From: VMCP01 sp964492925
Lineage (GTDB): Bacteria; Bacteroidota; Bacteroidia; NS11-12g; UBA955
Assembly: GCA_964492925.1 (NCBI GenBank)
Contig: CAZBMF010000015.1
Span: 1-32,072 of the forward strand
Reading direction: 5' to 3'
DNA: 32,072 bases
Shown here one piece after another: positions 18,501-24,864 of the stretch. The notes beneath the pieces are model-generated. The model was not told the DNA's origin. It was given only the letters and a program-made list of their open reading frames with translations, and did not search any database. Made by a program: the position numbers and the translations under genes. Every line of letters starts with the position of its first letter. Position 1 is the stretch's first letter.

Positions 18501-19278
18501 TGGATTAACAACTGAACCATTTGATATGTACGATGTTGGATTGGATCAGAGTAATGTTCCCCAAAATTTCAGGGCTTTTAAAATTATTCCAACATCACAG
18601 AATCAGTTTTTCATGCAAACAAGAGATTTTTACTTGAAAGTGAATGAATTGATTAAATTGAATAAAATACCTTATGCAGAAATTTCAAATTTAGATTTTT
18701 ACAATGAAAACACTCAATTGTTTGATACGTTGAAATCTTCCATGTTTATTGAAGAAATTGTGCCATTTAACGATTACTCCATAGCAAATGGAACAGGTGA
18801 TAATGTGCCGAGTTGGTTACAAGAGCAATCAAAAAACTCATTTGCGTTTATTATTAATCCAAATAAGAAAAAATTTGTTTCGATCATTGAACAAGTGAAT
18901 AAGATTAAAAATGTAGTTACCCGAGTGTTGGCCAACGAATATTCAAGTGAAGGTCCAAGTAGTTTGATGGGAATTGAAAGATTGAACACAACAAATACCG
19001 GTCAAGTATACAGAAATGGTAACATTTCTAATATCAAATATCCATATTGGCCCGAAAATCTGGATAGATATCGGACACAACTATCCAATATTTCTTTAAT
19101 TTCACCAACCACTCAATTTCAAGCAGGAGGAGAAAATTGGATGCTTTGGATTCATCGTTCTGAAAAGATTCAAAATCAAATATTCCCAACTTTGAATATC
19201 CGTCCGAATATACATCCCCCCAATATCCAAAATGAACCTTTTTACATATACGAGGCCTTTACACTTCCAATTCGCTAA
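12553..19278 (+). CDS. Giant secreted protein (2241 aa), TANFOR-like N-terminus, no T9SS tail
   Basis: A signal peptide (MAIRFKQFLFFLLLGISGSLKSQ) precedes a domain at about 24-170 with PPFSP, LPEGTYRICMTAYD and a closing DPP that resembles what I remember as the TANFOR domain of large Bacteroidota surface proteins. An FN3-like segment follows (about 175-300). A long beta-rich central region (about 1000-1580) contains glycine-rich strands, a DWHIHIGKP motif near 1400 and NGWYATGDVYAYLDGKIG near 1507. A second FN3/Big-like part (about 1600-1720) and a C-terminal part with YTTYFGTSKFTSFEDK follow, ending FTLPIR. There is no type A or type B sorting domain, unlike the other large secreted proteins here. 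It overlaps the barrel gene by 17 nt and is followed after 3 nt by the FN3-like gene. The function is unknown; a surface structural or adhesive role is inferred. Confidence 0.8.
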   Translation: MAIRFKQFLFFLLLGISGSLKSQDVSITITPIPPFSPMLKFYTELTPNRLQITIRNNTNQLLDLKFSARITSNNGIDIYSNPNYVPPIPFTLNPLETHLMTEDEMSKILDKSSVQVSGFDILQIINSGGLPEGTYRICMTAYDYNSSGQTSPKSDPAGSCSSPVVIQYIDPPMISSINGYGGCGNQIPNAFLTNTLTINWLPPGMLMQQGLMVAPKYKLFIHEVATNRRADDQIFSDPNPFLEKEITPNFATSTVLNVASEGFRPGVQYIFRLQITDENENVIFRNNGYSASCTFILLDNQHNAGGNSGNPENTSFSSRILYPVAEDTIPFQNYPIMASIGSANSNVERIKVLGTCNEPNVNWQYISDTVFYQSPRPFLATNEYRVMFKTFNRWAWYRGEQFESKATSFVRLRSQASEQVVVASSNMVFGMGRPGLIKKTQLDSTQKKFRIDYIPMRRPSKILPDSMAAISRISGFDESDKLMIREKLFIEIDKDNQFLQPKRVAWVDMNFDYFIQNPNMNQIIEDLFTAKSIDINIPNNEHYFARIGYLSDPTDTNSAPYIYSPEFHLNEPADGCLFTHYDGMRVGARVCIGLFTMKIKQLSTNTEPYNGVGAIKVPFLDHSILVDFKDLVVSSSGYVLFGTAQARQGDHTRSLVPQNLTAAAARTMLQNDSNRDKIFRSSRQNTDDTAGSTLPYLVTSWQHLSSFYIWKLVFHTNRVEMFAGISLQLTGTQSGALDFVSFDNALMPSCSNMGLMRFELVSQNKLVLPGLGHIQVKRDLNNRNPYIRFDCNSGISDGMIYADLVPDPRMMKLATPGPNGDTIITPIEFAVDRNRNMVFEASLPNFIVADLDDFVFQSCSLVVDQSTTINLSRMTNGPNARPVTWTGRQANDLRVALPIWFGGGGTRRVGFSPPNDNRIIVNISTLDLDGDAPSFEILKTNLKSISDGRKWGTFDFAIDTFKLSMNRGVLSGSYLSGRLKTPISNDTLKTKYKLSISQSGNQTRIAGSVNLGNGLKFDPLYGASMSISPTSSMRLELVNGNIDVSLNLNGSMSIEAGKTANNPPKIALGINFQDMSIKNSTNNAFAIGTIQFSQASAFGYGFNQMSDRDGSGFELVTRNIPSGSGGNSETEYLLKMTGSLGFPGFDFGKVGGTALVGFKQTTTGDFTSIPPELSGFNVDANIGPVKLSGSIISYENDSNWGTGFNGQVDCQFALCSGKIGIKTNLRLGNIPLGANKRNYWYASGELTLPVPIQIVPSIAQVNGLMIGLGSNILFENQQYKVNKSREENRLFRGGLELTSVTPGQFKAKGILSANMSAGWGINSLGFDADLALLGSGYHGSASSDYEFSARGNFTIDITNSRIHARATAYINAYGLIVGAAKKNSNEIGELDLLFASNDWHIHIGKPSQPLSVKVLGVNFASYFMLGNGMEPPVYSNKLLQALNGQLPMQPVNVGSMGMGIAHGANFDVSTGDKKFLMFYGSFAMGAGYNIALIHYDRGCNNSNNIGLNGWYATGDVYAYLDGKIGMYVDVFCYEGNLTLAELRCGAILMAGTPNPTWISGKVAGKYSVLGGLVKGKFNFEFTVGDVCTPPPPIMESPIANVQLIEDIGPAHNSTNMSLSTKPYWAHRFKNNYVMTVEVPEPGKSTTKIRTFRVKRSISFGKLNSNNVLVPTQYSINENSDDDFTQGSISLNQGYLDANTKYRLKVTAWFEEKINNLWVNAVKTNGNRVIEEKTIEFTTVKIAVVEPYMLRNQFPQNNRMFVYGTDISAGFWFQNRIGGLFSPRAKAMKNSVYNAVLEFPQDMNVKYLMKFTDLNSGEVAYTPLNTPAGTDNVTFNTRRLSTGKLFKVNILRVLQNNDFYSAFSTPNGSLRFFSSNTVNTQLQNSLTIPQNIAGNSYNESILSMNGDSNSIEISRYRKSNQSQQNNGNGIEQLIQGLTNSFEDEMYTTYFGTSKFTSFEDKCRAAFVNNQSHFNLVTSAGFFTAGLTTEPFDMYDVGLDQSNVPQNFRAFKIIPTSQNQFFMQTRDFYLKVNELIKLNKIPYAEISNLDFYNENTQLFDTLKSSMFIEEIVPFNDYSIANGTGDNVPSWLQEQSKNSFAFIINPNKKKFVSIIEQVNKIKNVVTRVLANEYSSEGPSSLMGIERLNTTNTGQVYRNGNISNIKYPYWPENLDRYRTQLSNISLISPTTQFQAGGENWMLWIHRSEKIQNQIFPTLNIRPNIHPPNIQNEPFYIYEAFTLPIR

Positions 19279-19281
19279 ATC

Positions 19282-21333
19282 ATGAAAAGTTTGAAGTTTT
19301 TATTTTTTGGTATTTTAGTTACATTTTGCTTAAAATCCAAAGCGCAGGAGATTGACAGTTTTTCGCCAGTTGTTAGATTTAAGTATTTGGGTGAAAATAA
19401 AGTAAAAATGAGATTGGTGTCAAAGAACTTTTTTGAAATGAGGGCCTTGGCTACTTCTGGGCTAAGGATTACTTACTCTCAGATTTTAACAAAGGATGGG
19501 AATTCCATTAAAAATGAAAAAGAAATCATCATTGATACTCCCCAGAGAAAACAATGGGAAATTGCAAAAAATGACAAACAAGTGGCAGCTATGGCTGCTG
19601 CATTGTTTTCAAAATTTAAGGGTGAGCAAACGGATGAATTTTTATCTTTAAGAGAAAGGGTTAATTTTCAAAATAACTTACATTTATTTGGTACAACCGC
19701 ATCATCTTTTTCTTGGAATGCGGCAAAATTATCTAATCACGGCGTTGAATTAGAAATGGAAGAAGGTTCTGTATATAGAATTTCTATTCGATTGTTACGT
19801 GACAATAAGTTTTGTCCTAATAATACGCTCACAATTTATTATACGGTTAGAGCAGATACAATTGAAAAACTTCCATTAGATTTTACTCCTGGTGATTTGG
19901 TTGTGTATTTAAAGTGGCCCAAAATTGATGATTTGTTTGCGTTTGATATAGAAAGGAAAAACAATTTGAATAGTTGGATGAAGATCAATGATAATCCAAT
20001 TTTACCATCAGGATTAAACGATTCATTACCCTCATTTTTTCATATTGCACCTGATTCAACTAAAGTGAATTATTCCAAATTTTCTTATCGTGTATGGGGC
20101 TATGATGTTTTTGGAAACAAGCAAATGGTAACCAATGAATTGACTGGAGTATTTAGCAAAGATTTAACTCCGCCACCTGCTGTTTCAGGTTTGAATTTTA
20201 AAAGTAATTCTCAACATCAAATTTTATTAAATTGGAATATCAAAGTAGTTCCAGATTTGAAAAAAATGAAAATTTATTATGGGAATTCCAATAGGGGTCC
20301 GTTTCGATTAATCAAAGAATTATCTCAAAATGCAACACAATTTCAGCACGATTCTGCAAGTAATTATTTAGAAAACTATTACGTAGTTTCAACGGTAGAC
20401 ACAGCCAATAATGAAGCAGCCGCATTACCATTTAATGCTATTACATATGATACCATAGCGCCTCCACCTCAGGCAATTTTAGAAGGGAAAATTACCCCCA
20501 ATGGTACGGTATATGTATCTTGGTTGAAATCCCAAGAACAAGATGTAGTGGGCTACAGATTATTTAGGTCATTTGGGAAAGAGAATAAATTTACCCCAAT
20601 ATTGGGCTATAACATTAAAGATACTTTCTGCATAGATACAGTACCCATAAAAAATATTTTAGGGAACGCCTTTTATGCTGTAAAACCAATTGATAGCCGT
20701 GGGAATTTGGCGCAAAAAATAATTCCTTTTAAAATCATCGTTCCTGATGTAATTCCTCCAATGTCACCAATGATTTCAGATATAGTGCCATTGACTTCCG
20801 GTGGGGTAAAACTGTTTGTGAAATTTCAAATAGAAGATACAAAGTTGCTTGCCTATAGAAAAAGGGAAATCGTCAATAGAGAGACAAAAGAATGGGGTTC
20901 TTGGATCCAAATTAAAAGTTCTTCGGAATTTATGGATACAACTGCTGATTTTGATCGAATTTATGAATATCAATTAAAAGCAATTGATTCATCAGGAAAC
21001 GCTTCTAATGAATCCAATATTTTGGGCCAAAAAACGTACAAGAAGAAAATTGAAATTGAAAAAATTCAATTTACAGCCACAGAATTTGGGCGCAACAGTG
21101 TGAAAATATCATGGACCGCTCCCAAAGATAATAGAATTGCTAAAATTGAAATCTATCGTGCAGTAAAAGGACAATCTGAGCTTTTTATTCAATCTATTGA
21201 TGTCAATGATTTGGTATTTATAGATGTTAATGCACCCCACTACCAAACTTCAATATATACATTTAAATTTATCTCAAATGATGGAATGTACATCACTCAT
21301 CCAATTAAAATGGAAGTAACTTTGAAGAATTAA
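19282..21333 (+). CDS. Secreted fibronectin type III-like multidomain protein
   Basis: The 683-residue product has a signal peptide (MKSLKFLFFGILVTFCLKSKAQ). The first about 190 residues are mixed and unrecognised. From about 200 on it consists of four to five FN3-like units with repeated features: a PPP or PPAV linker, V.LKW/ILLNW/VYVSW in strand B, an IYYGNSNRGPF or YRLFRSFGKENKF strand-C motif, and YYVVSTVDTANNEA or YEYQLKAIDSSGNAS at the end of each unit. It ends in an FN3-like fold with no T9SS tail and no lipobox. It begins 3 nt after the giant gene stop, so the product is expected to work with the giant protein and the barrel. FN3 arrays usually serve as spacers or binding modules; no catalytic domain is visible. 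Confidence 0.82.
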   Translation: MKSLKFLFFGILVTFCLKSKAQEIDSFSPVVRFKYLGENKVKMRLVSKNFFEMRALATSGLRITYSQILTKDGNSIKNEKEIIIDTPQRKQWEIAKNDKQVAAMAAALFSKFKGEQTDEFLSLRERVNFQNNLHLFGTTASSFSWNAAKLSNHGVELEMEEGSVYRISIRLLRDNKFCPNNTLTIYYTVRADTIEKLPLDFTPGDLVVYLKWPKIDDLFAFDIERKNNLNSWMKINDNPILPSGLNDSLPSFFHIAPDSTKVNYSKFSYRVWGYDVFGNKQMVTNELTGVFSKDLTPPPAVSGLNFKSNSQHQILLNWNIKVVPDLKKMKIYYGNSNRGPFRLIKELSQNATQFQHDSASNYLENYYVVSTVDTANNEAAALPFNAITYDTIAPPPQAILEGKITPNGTVYVSWLKSQEQDVVGYRLFRSFGKENKFTPILGYNIKDTFCIDTVPIKNILGNAFYAVKPIDSRGNLAQKIIPFKIIVPDVIPPMSPMISDIVPLTSGGVKLFVKFQIEDTKLLAYRKREIVNRETKEWGSWIQIKSSSEFMDTTADFDRIYEYQLKAIDSSGNASNESNILGQKTYKKKIEIEKIQFTATEFGRNSVKISWTAPKDNRIAKIEIYRAVKGQSELFIQSIDVNDLVFIDVNAPHYQTSIYTFKFISNDGMYITHPIKMEVTLKN

Positions 21334-21431
21334 ATTTTTACGGTTATTCAATAAACTTTCTTTGCTAATTATTAAAATACCCAAAATTTGGTAGCGTTTG
21401 TTTTGGGGGTATCTCTAAATTTACCCTTGAA

Positions 21432-21830
21432 ATGAGGCGACAAATTAACGTTTTTAATGCAAATAAATGGTTGAAAACCATGTTTGGTGTTCTCTGTATT
21501 TGCTTGCTTAATACCCAATGCGTTGTTGGTAAATACGATAGGGAAGTTTCCTCGCCCAATGTTGAAATTCAAGATGTCGCTGTAAATACCAAAAATCGAT
21601 TTGTTGATCTGGTAATCAAAGAACAGAAAGTCACCGGATATTCTTCCGGAAGTTCTGGCGCATTCAATTTTTCACTCGACAAATTAAAAAGAGATGCCAT
21701 TTCCGATGCCATTATTAAATCTGAAGCCGATGTGATTGTGGCTCCTTTCTATGTGGTAAAAACTGAAAACAACATGGTTTATGTAGAAGTTCGAGGATTT
21801 CCCGCAAACTATAAAAAATTAAATCAATAA
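21432..21830 (+). CDS. Putative lipoprotein, paralogue 1 of 3
   Basis: The product has 132 residues. A basic and hydrophobic N-terminus ends in LLNTQC (Cys 30), a plausible lipoprotein signal. The core reads SSPNVEIQDV, then KRDAISDAIIKSEADVIVAPFYVV, then VRGFPANYKKL. The two following genes share this layout and especially the EADVxVxPFYVV block, so the three arose by tandem duplication; this copy is the most diverged. It lies 98 nt after the FN3-like gene, with 4 nt to the next gene. I do not recognise the family. A start at Met 17 is possible but would leave the lipoprotein signal without its basic N-region. Confidence 0.7.
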   Translation: MRRQINVFNANKWLKTMFGVLCICLLNTQCVVGKYDREVSSPNVEIQDVAVNTKNRFVDLVIKEQKVTGYSSGSSGAFNFSLDKLKRDAISDAIIKSEADVIVAPFYVVKTENNMVYVEVRGFPANYKKLNQ

Positions 21831-21834
21831 CATT

Positions 21835-22206
21835 ATGAAACATACACTTAAAATTGTCATGGGTGCTTTGGTGATCTTATCAACCAGCTGCGCTGCCCCT
21901 GTGAAAAAATTCAGTTCTAGTCCTTATGTCGACATCCAAGAACCCAATATTCGCGTAACGCCAATGATTGCCGATATGGAAGTTTCTGAGAAAAAGATTT
22001 CGGGTTCGGCCATCATGGGGTTCAAAGAAGGTACTGTGCCTCCATTGGAAAATTGCAAATTATCGGCCATTGGGAATGCCTTAATTGAAAATAAAGCAGA
22101 TGTTCTAGTTGAGCCATTTTACGTGGTTGAGCAAACTTCAACTTCTATTTCTGTGAAAGTTACTGGTTACCCAGCTGTTTACAAAAGTTTTAATCCTAAA
22201 AAATAA
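21835..22206 (+). CDS. Putative lipoprotein, paralogue 2 of 3
   Basis: The product has 123 residues. The signal MKHTLKIVMGALVILSTSC places the lipid-carrying cysteine at 19. The mature part shows KKFSSSPYVDIQEPNI, then ISGSAIMGF, then NCKLSAIGNALIENKADVLVEPFYVVE, then VTGYPAVYKSF. It is clearly closer to paralogue 3 than to paralogue 1. It starts 4 nt after paralogue 1 and ends 6 nt before paralogue 3, so the three form one operon. There is no obvious acidic surface-export signal after the cysteine, so the protein may face the periplasm. Function is unknown. Confidence 0.78.
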   Translation: MKHTLKIVMGALVILSTSCAAPVKKFSSSPYVDIQEPNIRVTPMIADMEVSEKKISGSAIMGFKEGTVPPLENCKLSAIGNALIENKADVLVEPFYVVEQTSTSISVKVTGYPAVYKSFNPKK

Positions 22207-22212
22207 CCCATC

Positions 22213-22803
22213 ATGAAATTTAAATCTCTAATTTATATCGCCAGCTTGTCGGTTATATTGTTTAGCTGCGCTCCTAAAATGAATAAATTTACTTCGAGTC
22301 CTTATATTGATATTGAAGAACCTGAAATTCAAGGTTATCCTTTGATGGCAGATTTGAGTATTTCTAAGGAAAAAGTAAAGGGATCAGCTACGATGGGATT
22401 CTCAAGTGGCATTGGTGCTCCAATTGAAGAATGTAAAAAAAGTGCCATTGGAAATGCACTTATTGCCAGTGAGGCTGATGTTCTTATTGAACCATTTTAT
22501 ATCATTGAAACCACAGAATCTTCCGTAACAGTTCAAGTTACCGGTTTCCCAGCAAAGTACAAAAATTTTAGAAAAGACACTGAAAGAATGGCCGAAATCA
22601 ATGCGGTTTCAGTGAATCAAACCTCAGTTTTTGGACCTGTTGTGGGGCCTAATCAACCTGTAAAACAAGCACCTGTGAAAAGAAATGACCCTGTTGCTCC
22701 AGCTCAAGGCAATTCTGGCTCAAGCGCAGTTTTGGGGGTATTAGGTGTAGTAGTAGGGGTGCCTCTACTCATACTTTCTTTAGTTGGTCTTTTGAGCGAA
22801 TAA
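22213..22803 (+). CDS. Putative lipoprotein, paralogue 3 of 3, with added C-terminal hydrophobic tail
   Basis: The product has 196 residues. The lipobox is LFSC, with Cys at 19. Residues about 20-120 repeat the paralogue core (NKFTSSPYIDIEEPEI, KGSATMGFSSG, CKKSAIGNALIASEADVLIE, VTGFPAKYKNF). Unlike its neighbours it continues with a Pro/Gln/Lys-rich linker and a strongly hydrophobic glycine-containing C-terminus (about 165-196: AVLGVLGVVVGVPLLILSLVG). A lipoprotein with a second membrane-type segment is unusual: both ends may be membrane-attached, or the tail may drive assembly. It is the last gene of the lipoprotein cluster. Confidence 0.78.
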   Translation: MKFKSLIYIASLSVILFSCAPKMNKFTSSPYIDIEEPEIQGYPLMADLSISKEKVKGSATMGFSSGIGAPIEECKKSAIGNALIASEADVLIEPFYIIETTESSVTVQVTGFPAKYKNFRKDTERMAEINAVSVNQTSVFGPVVGPNQPVKQAPVKRNDPVAPAQGNSGSSAVLGVLGVVVGVPLLILSLVGLLSE

Positions 22804-22858
22804 TTCACTCAATCTTTAAATCGCGTAAATTCCAATAAAGTGTAAAATAATTTTGTTT

Positions 22859-22866
22859 TACCTTTG
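22859..22866 (+). promoter_or_regulatory. Bacteroidota-type -7 element
   Basis: TACCTTTG matches TAnnTTTG exactly and ends only 4 nt before the first of two consecutive ATG codons (22871 and 22874). If it is active, the transcript would begin at about the start codon, making a leaderless or nearly leaderless message. Confidence 0.45.
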
Positions 22867-22870
22867 ATGT

Positions 22871-23497
22871 ATGATGACGCGAGATGTAGAAACCTATTTT
22901 CTTGAGGGATGTGGACGTTGCAAACTTGGGGGCACCCCTGAATGCAAAGTCCATACCTGGGAAGAACCACTTAAAATCTTCAGGCAAATCGTTCTAGATT
23001 GTGGATTGACGGAGGAATGTAAATGGGGGATGCCATGTTACACCGTAAATGGCAAAAATGTGTTGCTGATTTCCGCGTTTAAAGAATATTGCAGTTTGAA
23101 CTTTTTTAAAGGTTCTTTGCTTTCTGATGAGTTGGGATTGCTATCTAAGGCCGGTGAAAATAGTGAGGCTTCTCGGATGTTAAAAACTACTACAGCTGAG
23201 CATTTATTCATGCATGTAGATGCCATAAAATCCATCATTTTTGAGGCTGTGGAAGTTGAAAAAGCGGGATTGAAAACAATTGCAAAACCCGTTGAACAAT
23301 ATCCAATGCCTGAAGAATTTGAAGCTTTTTTAAATCAAGACCAAAAACTAAAATCAGCCTATCAGAATTTAACCCCGGGCCGACAAAAATCATATTTGAT
23401 GCATTTTAACAGTGCAAAGCAATCACAAACCCGTATTTCCAGAATTGAGAAATGCATCCCTGGAATTTTGGCGGGTAAGGGTTGGAATGAACGTTAA
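22871..23497 (+). CDS. YdeI/OmpD-associated, DUF1801-type protein
   Basis: The 208-residue soluble protein reads, from the N-terminus, VETYFLEGCGRCKLGGTPEC, KVHTW, LDCGLTEECKWGMPCY, NGKNVLLISAFKEYCSLNFF and KGSLL. This is the DUF1801/YdhG-like fold with the N-terminal cysteine cluster seen in Bacteroidota members. The C-terminal part (about 165-208: GRQKSYLMHFNSAKQSQTR, then RIEKCIPGILAGKGW) is the OmdA/YdeI helical tail. Biochemical function is unknown; Cys 14, 17 and 25 could bind a metal or be redox-active. Two ATGs are adjacent and either could be the start. The stop is 1 nt from the stop of the convergent YitT gene, with no terminator between. Confidence 0.87.
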   Translation: MMTRDVETYFLEGCGRCKLGGTPECKVHTWEEPLKIFRQIVLDCGLTEECKWGMPCYTVNGKNVLLISAFKEYCSLNFFKGSLLSDELGLLSKAGENSEASRMLKTTTAEHLFMHVDAIKSIIFEAVEVEKAGLKTIAKPVEQYPMPEEFEAFLNQDQKLKSAYQNLTPGRQKSYLMHFNSAKQSQTRISRIEKCIPGILAGKGWNER

Positions 23498-23498
23498 A

Positions 23499-24383
23499 TC
23501 AATGCATCGGTCTCTTTTTGATCATGCCACCTTTGGTATCTTTGATTGAATTTTGAACCACAAATGCATTGGGATCAATTTTGTCGATTTCCAACATGAG
23601 TTTTGTGGTTTCTAATCGTGTGACTACACAAAACAATACATTCCTAGATTCATTATAGGCCCCGCGGTTTCCGTATCCATGATCGGAATTCAACACGGTT
23701 ACTCCACGCCCAAGTGTTTGAGTAATTTGATGTTTGATGGTTTCTGATTCTTCCGATACAATAAATACACCAATGTACTCCTCAATTCCATTTACAATAA
23801 AATCTACAGTTTTTGAAGCAGAAATGTAGGTAAGCATTGAATACATGGCTGTTTCTATGTTTGTTACGAATATGGCGAAGCCAAAAATTCCAATATTAAG
23901 GATAGTGATAAAGTCGCCAACGGTTAATGTGCTTTTTCTGCTCACAGTGATGGCTAAAACTTCTGTTCCATCGATAACGGCGCCCCCACGAATGGTGAGA
24001 CCAATTCCTGCACCAAGAAAAAATCCCCCGAAAATAGAAATTAATAGCTTATCGTTGGTAACGCATCTCATTTCAATAAAATGAACGGCAATGGCGAGTG
24101 CAACGATGGCAAGGGTGCTTTTTACTGCAAACTCTTTTGAAATTTGCTTGGCGCCAATTAAAATAAAGGGTAGGTTAATTAGAACGATAAAAGAAGATAG
24201 GTCTAAGTTGGTTAAAATGTGCAACAATAGCGAGATTCCCATGGCGCCGCCATCCAGGAAATCATTGGGAAAAAGAAAACTCTTCAATCCAATTGTTGCA
24301 GAGGCAATGCCTGCAAATATGAAAAATATGTCTTTCGCGTTCCTCGATTTTTTTAATCTTGATATGTAAGCTAAATCCATCAT
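23499..24383 (-). CDS. YitT family membrane protein (DUF161 + DUF2179)
   Basis: The 294-residue product has a basic N-terminus and five to six membrane segments in the first about 200 residues, including the conserved LFPNDFLDGGAMGISLLL and GIGLTIRGGAVIDGTEVLA motifs. A C-terminal cytoplasmic DUF2179 domain (about 205-290: YIGVFIVSEESETIKHQI, then GRGVTVLNSDHGY, then VLFCVVTRLE) follows. Length and order match the YitT family, whose substrate is not established. The frame opens with two Met codons, and I keep the first. It is convergent with the YdeI-like gene and divergent from the DUF2200 gene, with 129 nt shared upstream. Confidence 0.93.
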   Translation of the reverse strand: MMDLAYISRLKKSRNAKDIFFIFAGIASATIGLKSFLFPNDFLDGGAMGISLLLHILTNLDLSSFIVLINLPFILIGAKQISKEFAVKSTLAIVALAIAVHFIEMRCVTNDKLLISIFGGFFLGAGIGLTIRGGAVIDGTEVLAITVSRKSTLTVGDFITILNIGIFGFAIFVTNIETAMYSMLTYISASKTVDFIVNGIEEYIGVFIVSEESETIKHQITQTLGRGVTVLNSDHGYGNRGAYNESRNVLFCVVTRLETTKLMLEIDKIDPNAFVVQNSIKDTKGGMIKKRPMH

Positions 24384-24512
24384 GATTGTTTAGAATTTCT
24401 TTATTTTAAGCATAATATACGCAAAAATTGTCAATTTATCAAATAAATTAGGCACTTTCGATAAGAAATACTTCCTTTGTGTGATCAGCCAATACGAATA
24501 TTTTCAGGGTAA

Positions 24513-24863
24513 ATGACACAGAGAGAGAGAATTGCAAAAATGTTGTATACAACCGTTTATCCGTTGTATGTTGCAAAGGTTTTAAAGAAAAACCGCACAG
24601 AGACTGAATTGATAGAGGTGATTCAATGGTTGACTGGATATTCGGAAAGTGAACTTTTTGAGTTCTCACAAACTTCCATCACGTTTGAAGCTTTTTTTGA
24701 AAAAGCTAAATTGAACGATAATGCTCATTTAATAACCGGTACAATTTGTGGATACAAGGTTCAAGAAATTGAAGATCCTTTGATTCAAAAGGTGAGGATG
24801 TTAGACAAGCTTGTAGATGAATTGGCAAAGGGAAAAGCAGTAGAAAAAATTAAAAGAAGTTGA
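24513..24863 (+). CDS. DUF2200 family protein
   Basis: The 116-residue soluble protein matches the DUF2200 pattern along its whole length: RIAKMLYTTVYPLYVAKVLKK, EVIQWLTGYSE, TFEAFFEKAKLNDNAHLITG, CGYKVQEIEDPLIQKVRMLD, then KLVDELAKGKAVEKI. The family is small, widespread and of unknown function; the length is normal. It is divergent from yitT and convergent with the fibre-like operon, the two stop codons being 1 nt apart. Confidence 0.94.
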   Translation: MTQRERIAKMLYTTVYPLYVAKVLKKNRTETELIEVIQWLTGYSESELFEFSQTSITFEAFFEKAKLNDNAHLITGTICGYKVQEIEDPLIQKVRMLDKLVDELAKGKAVEKIKRS

Positions 24864-24864
24864 A

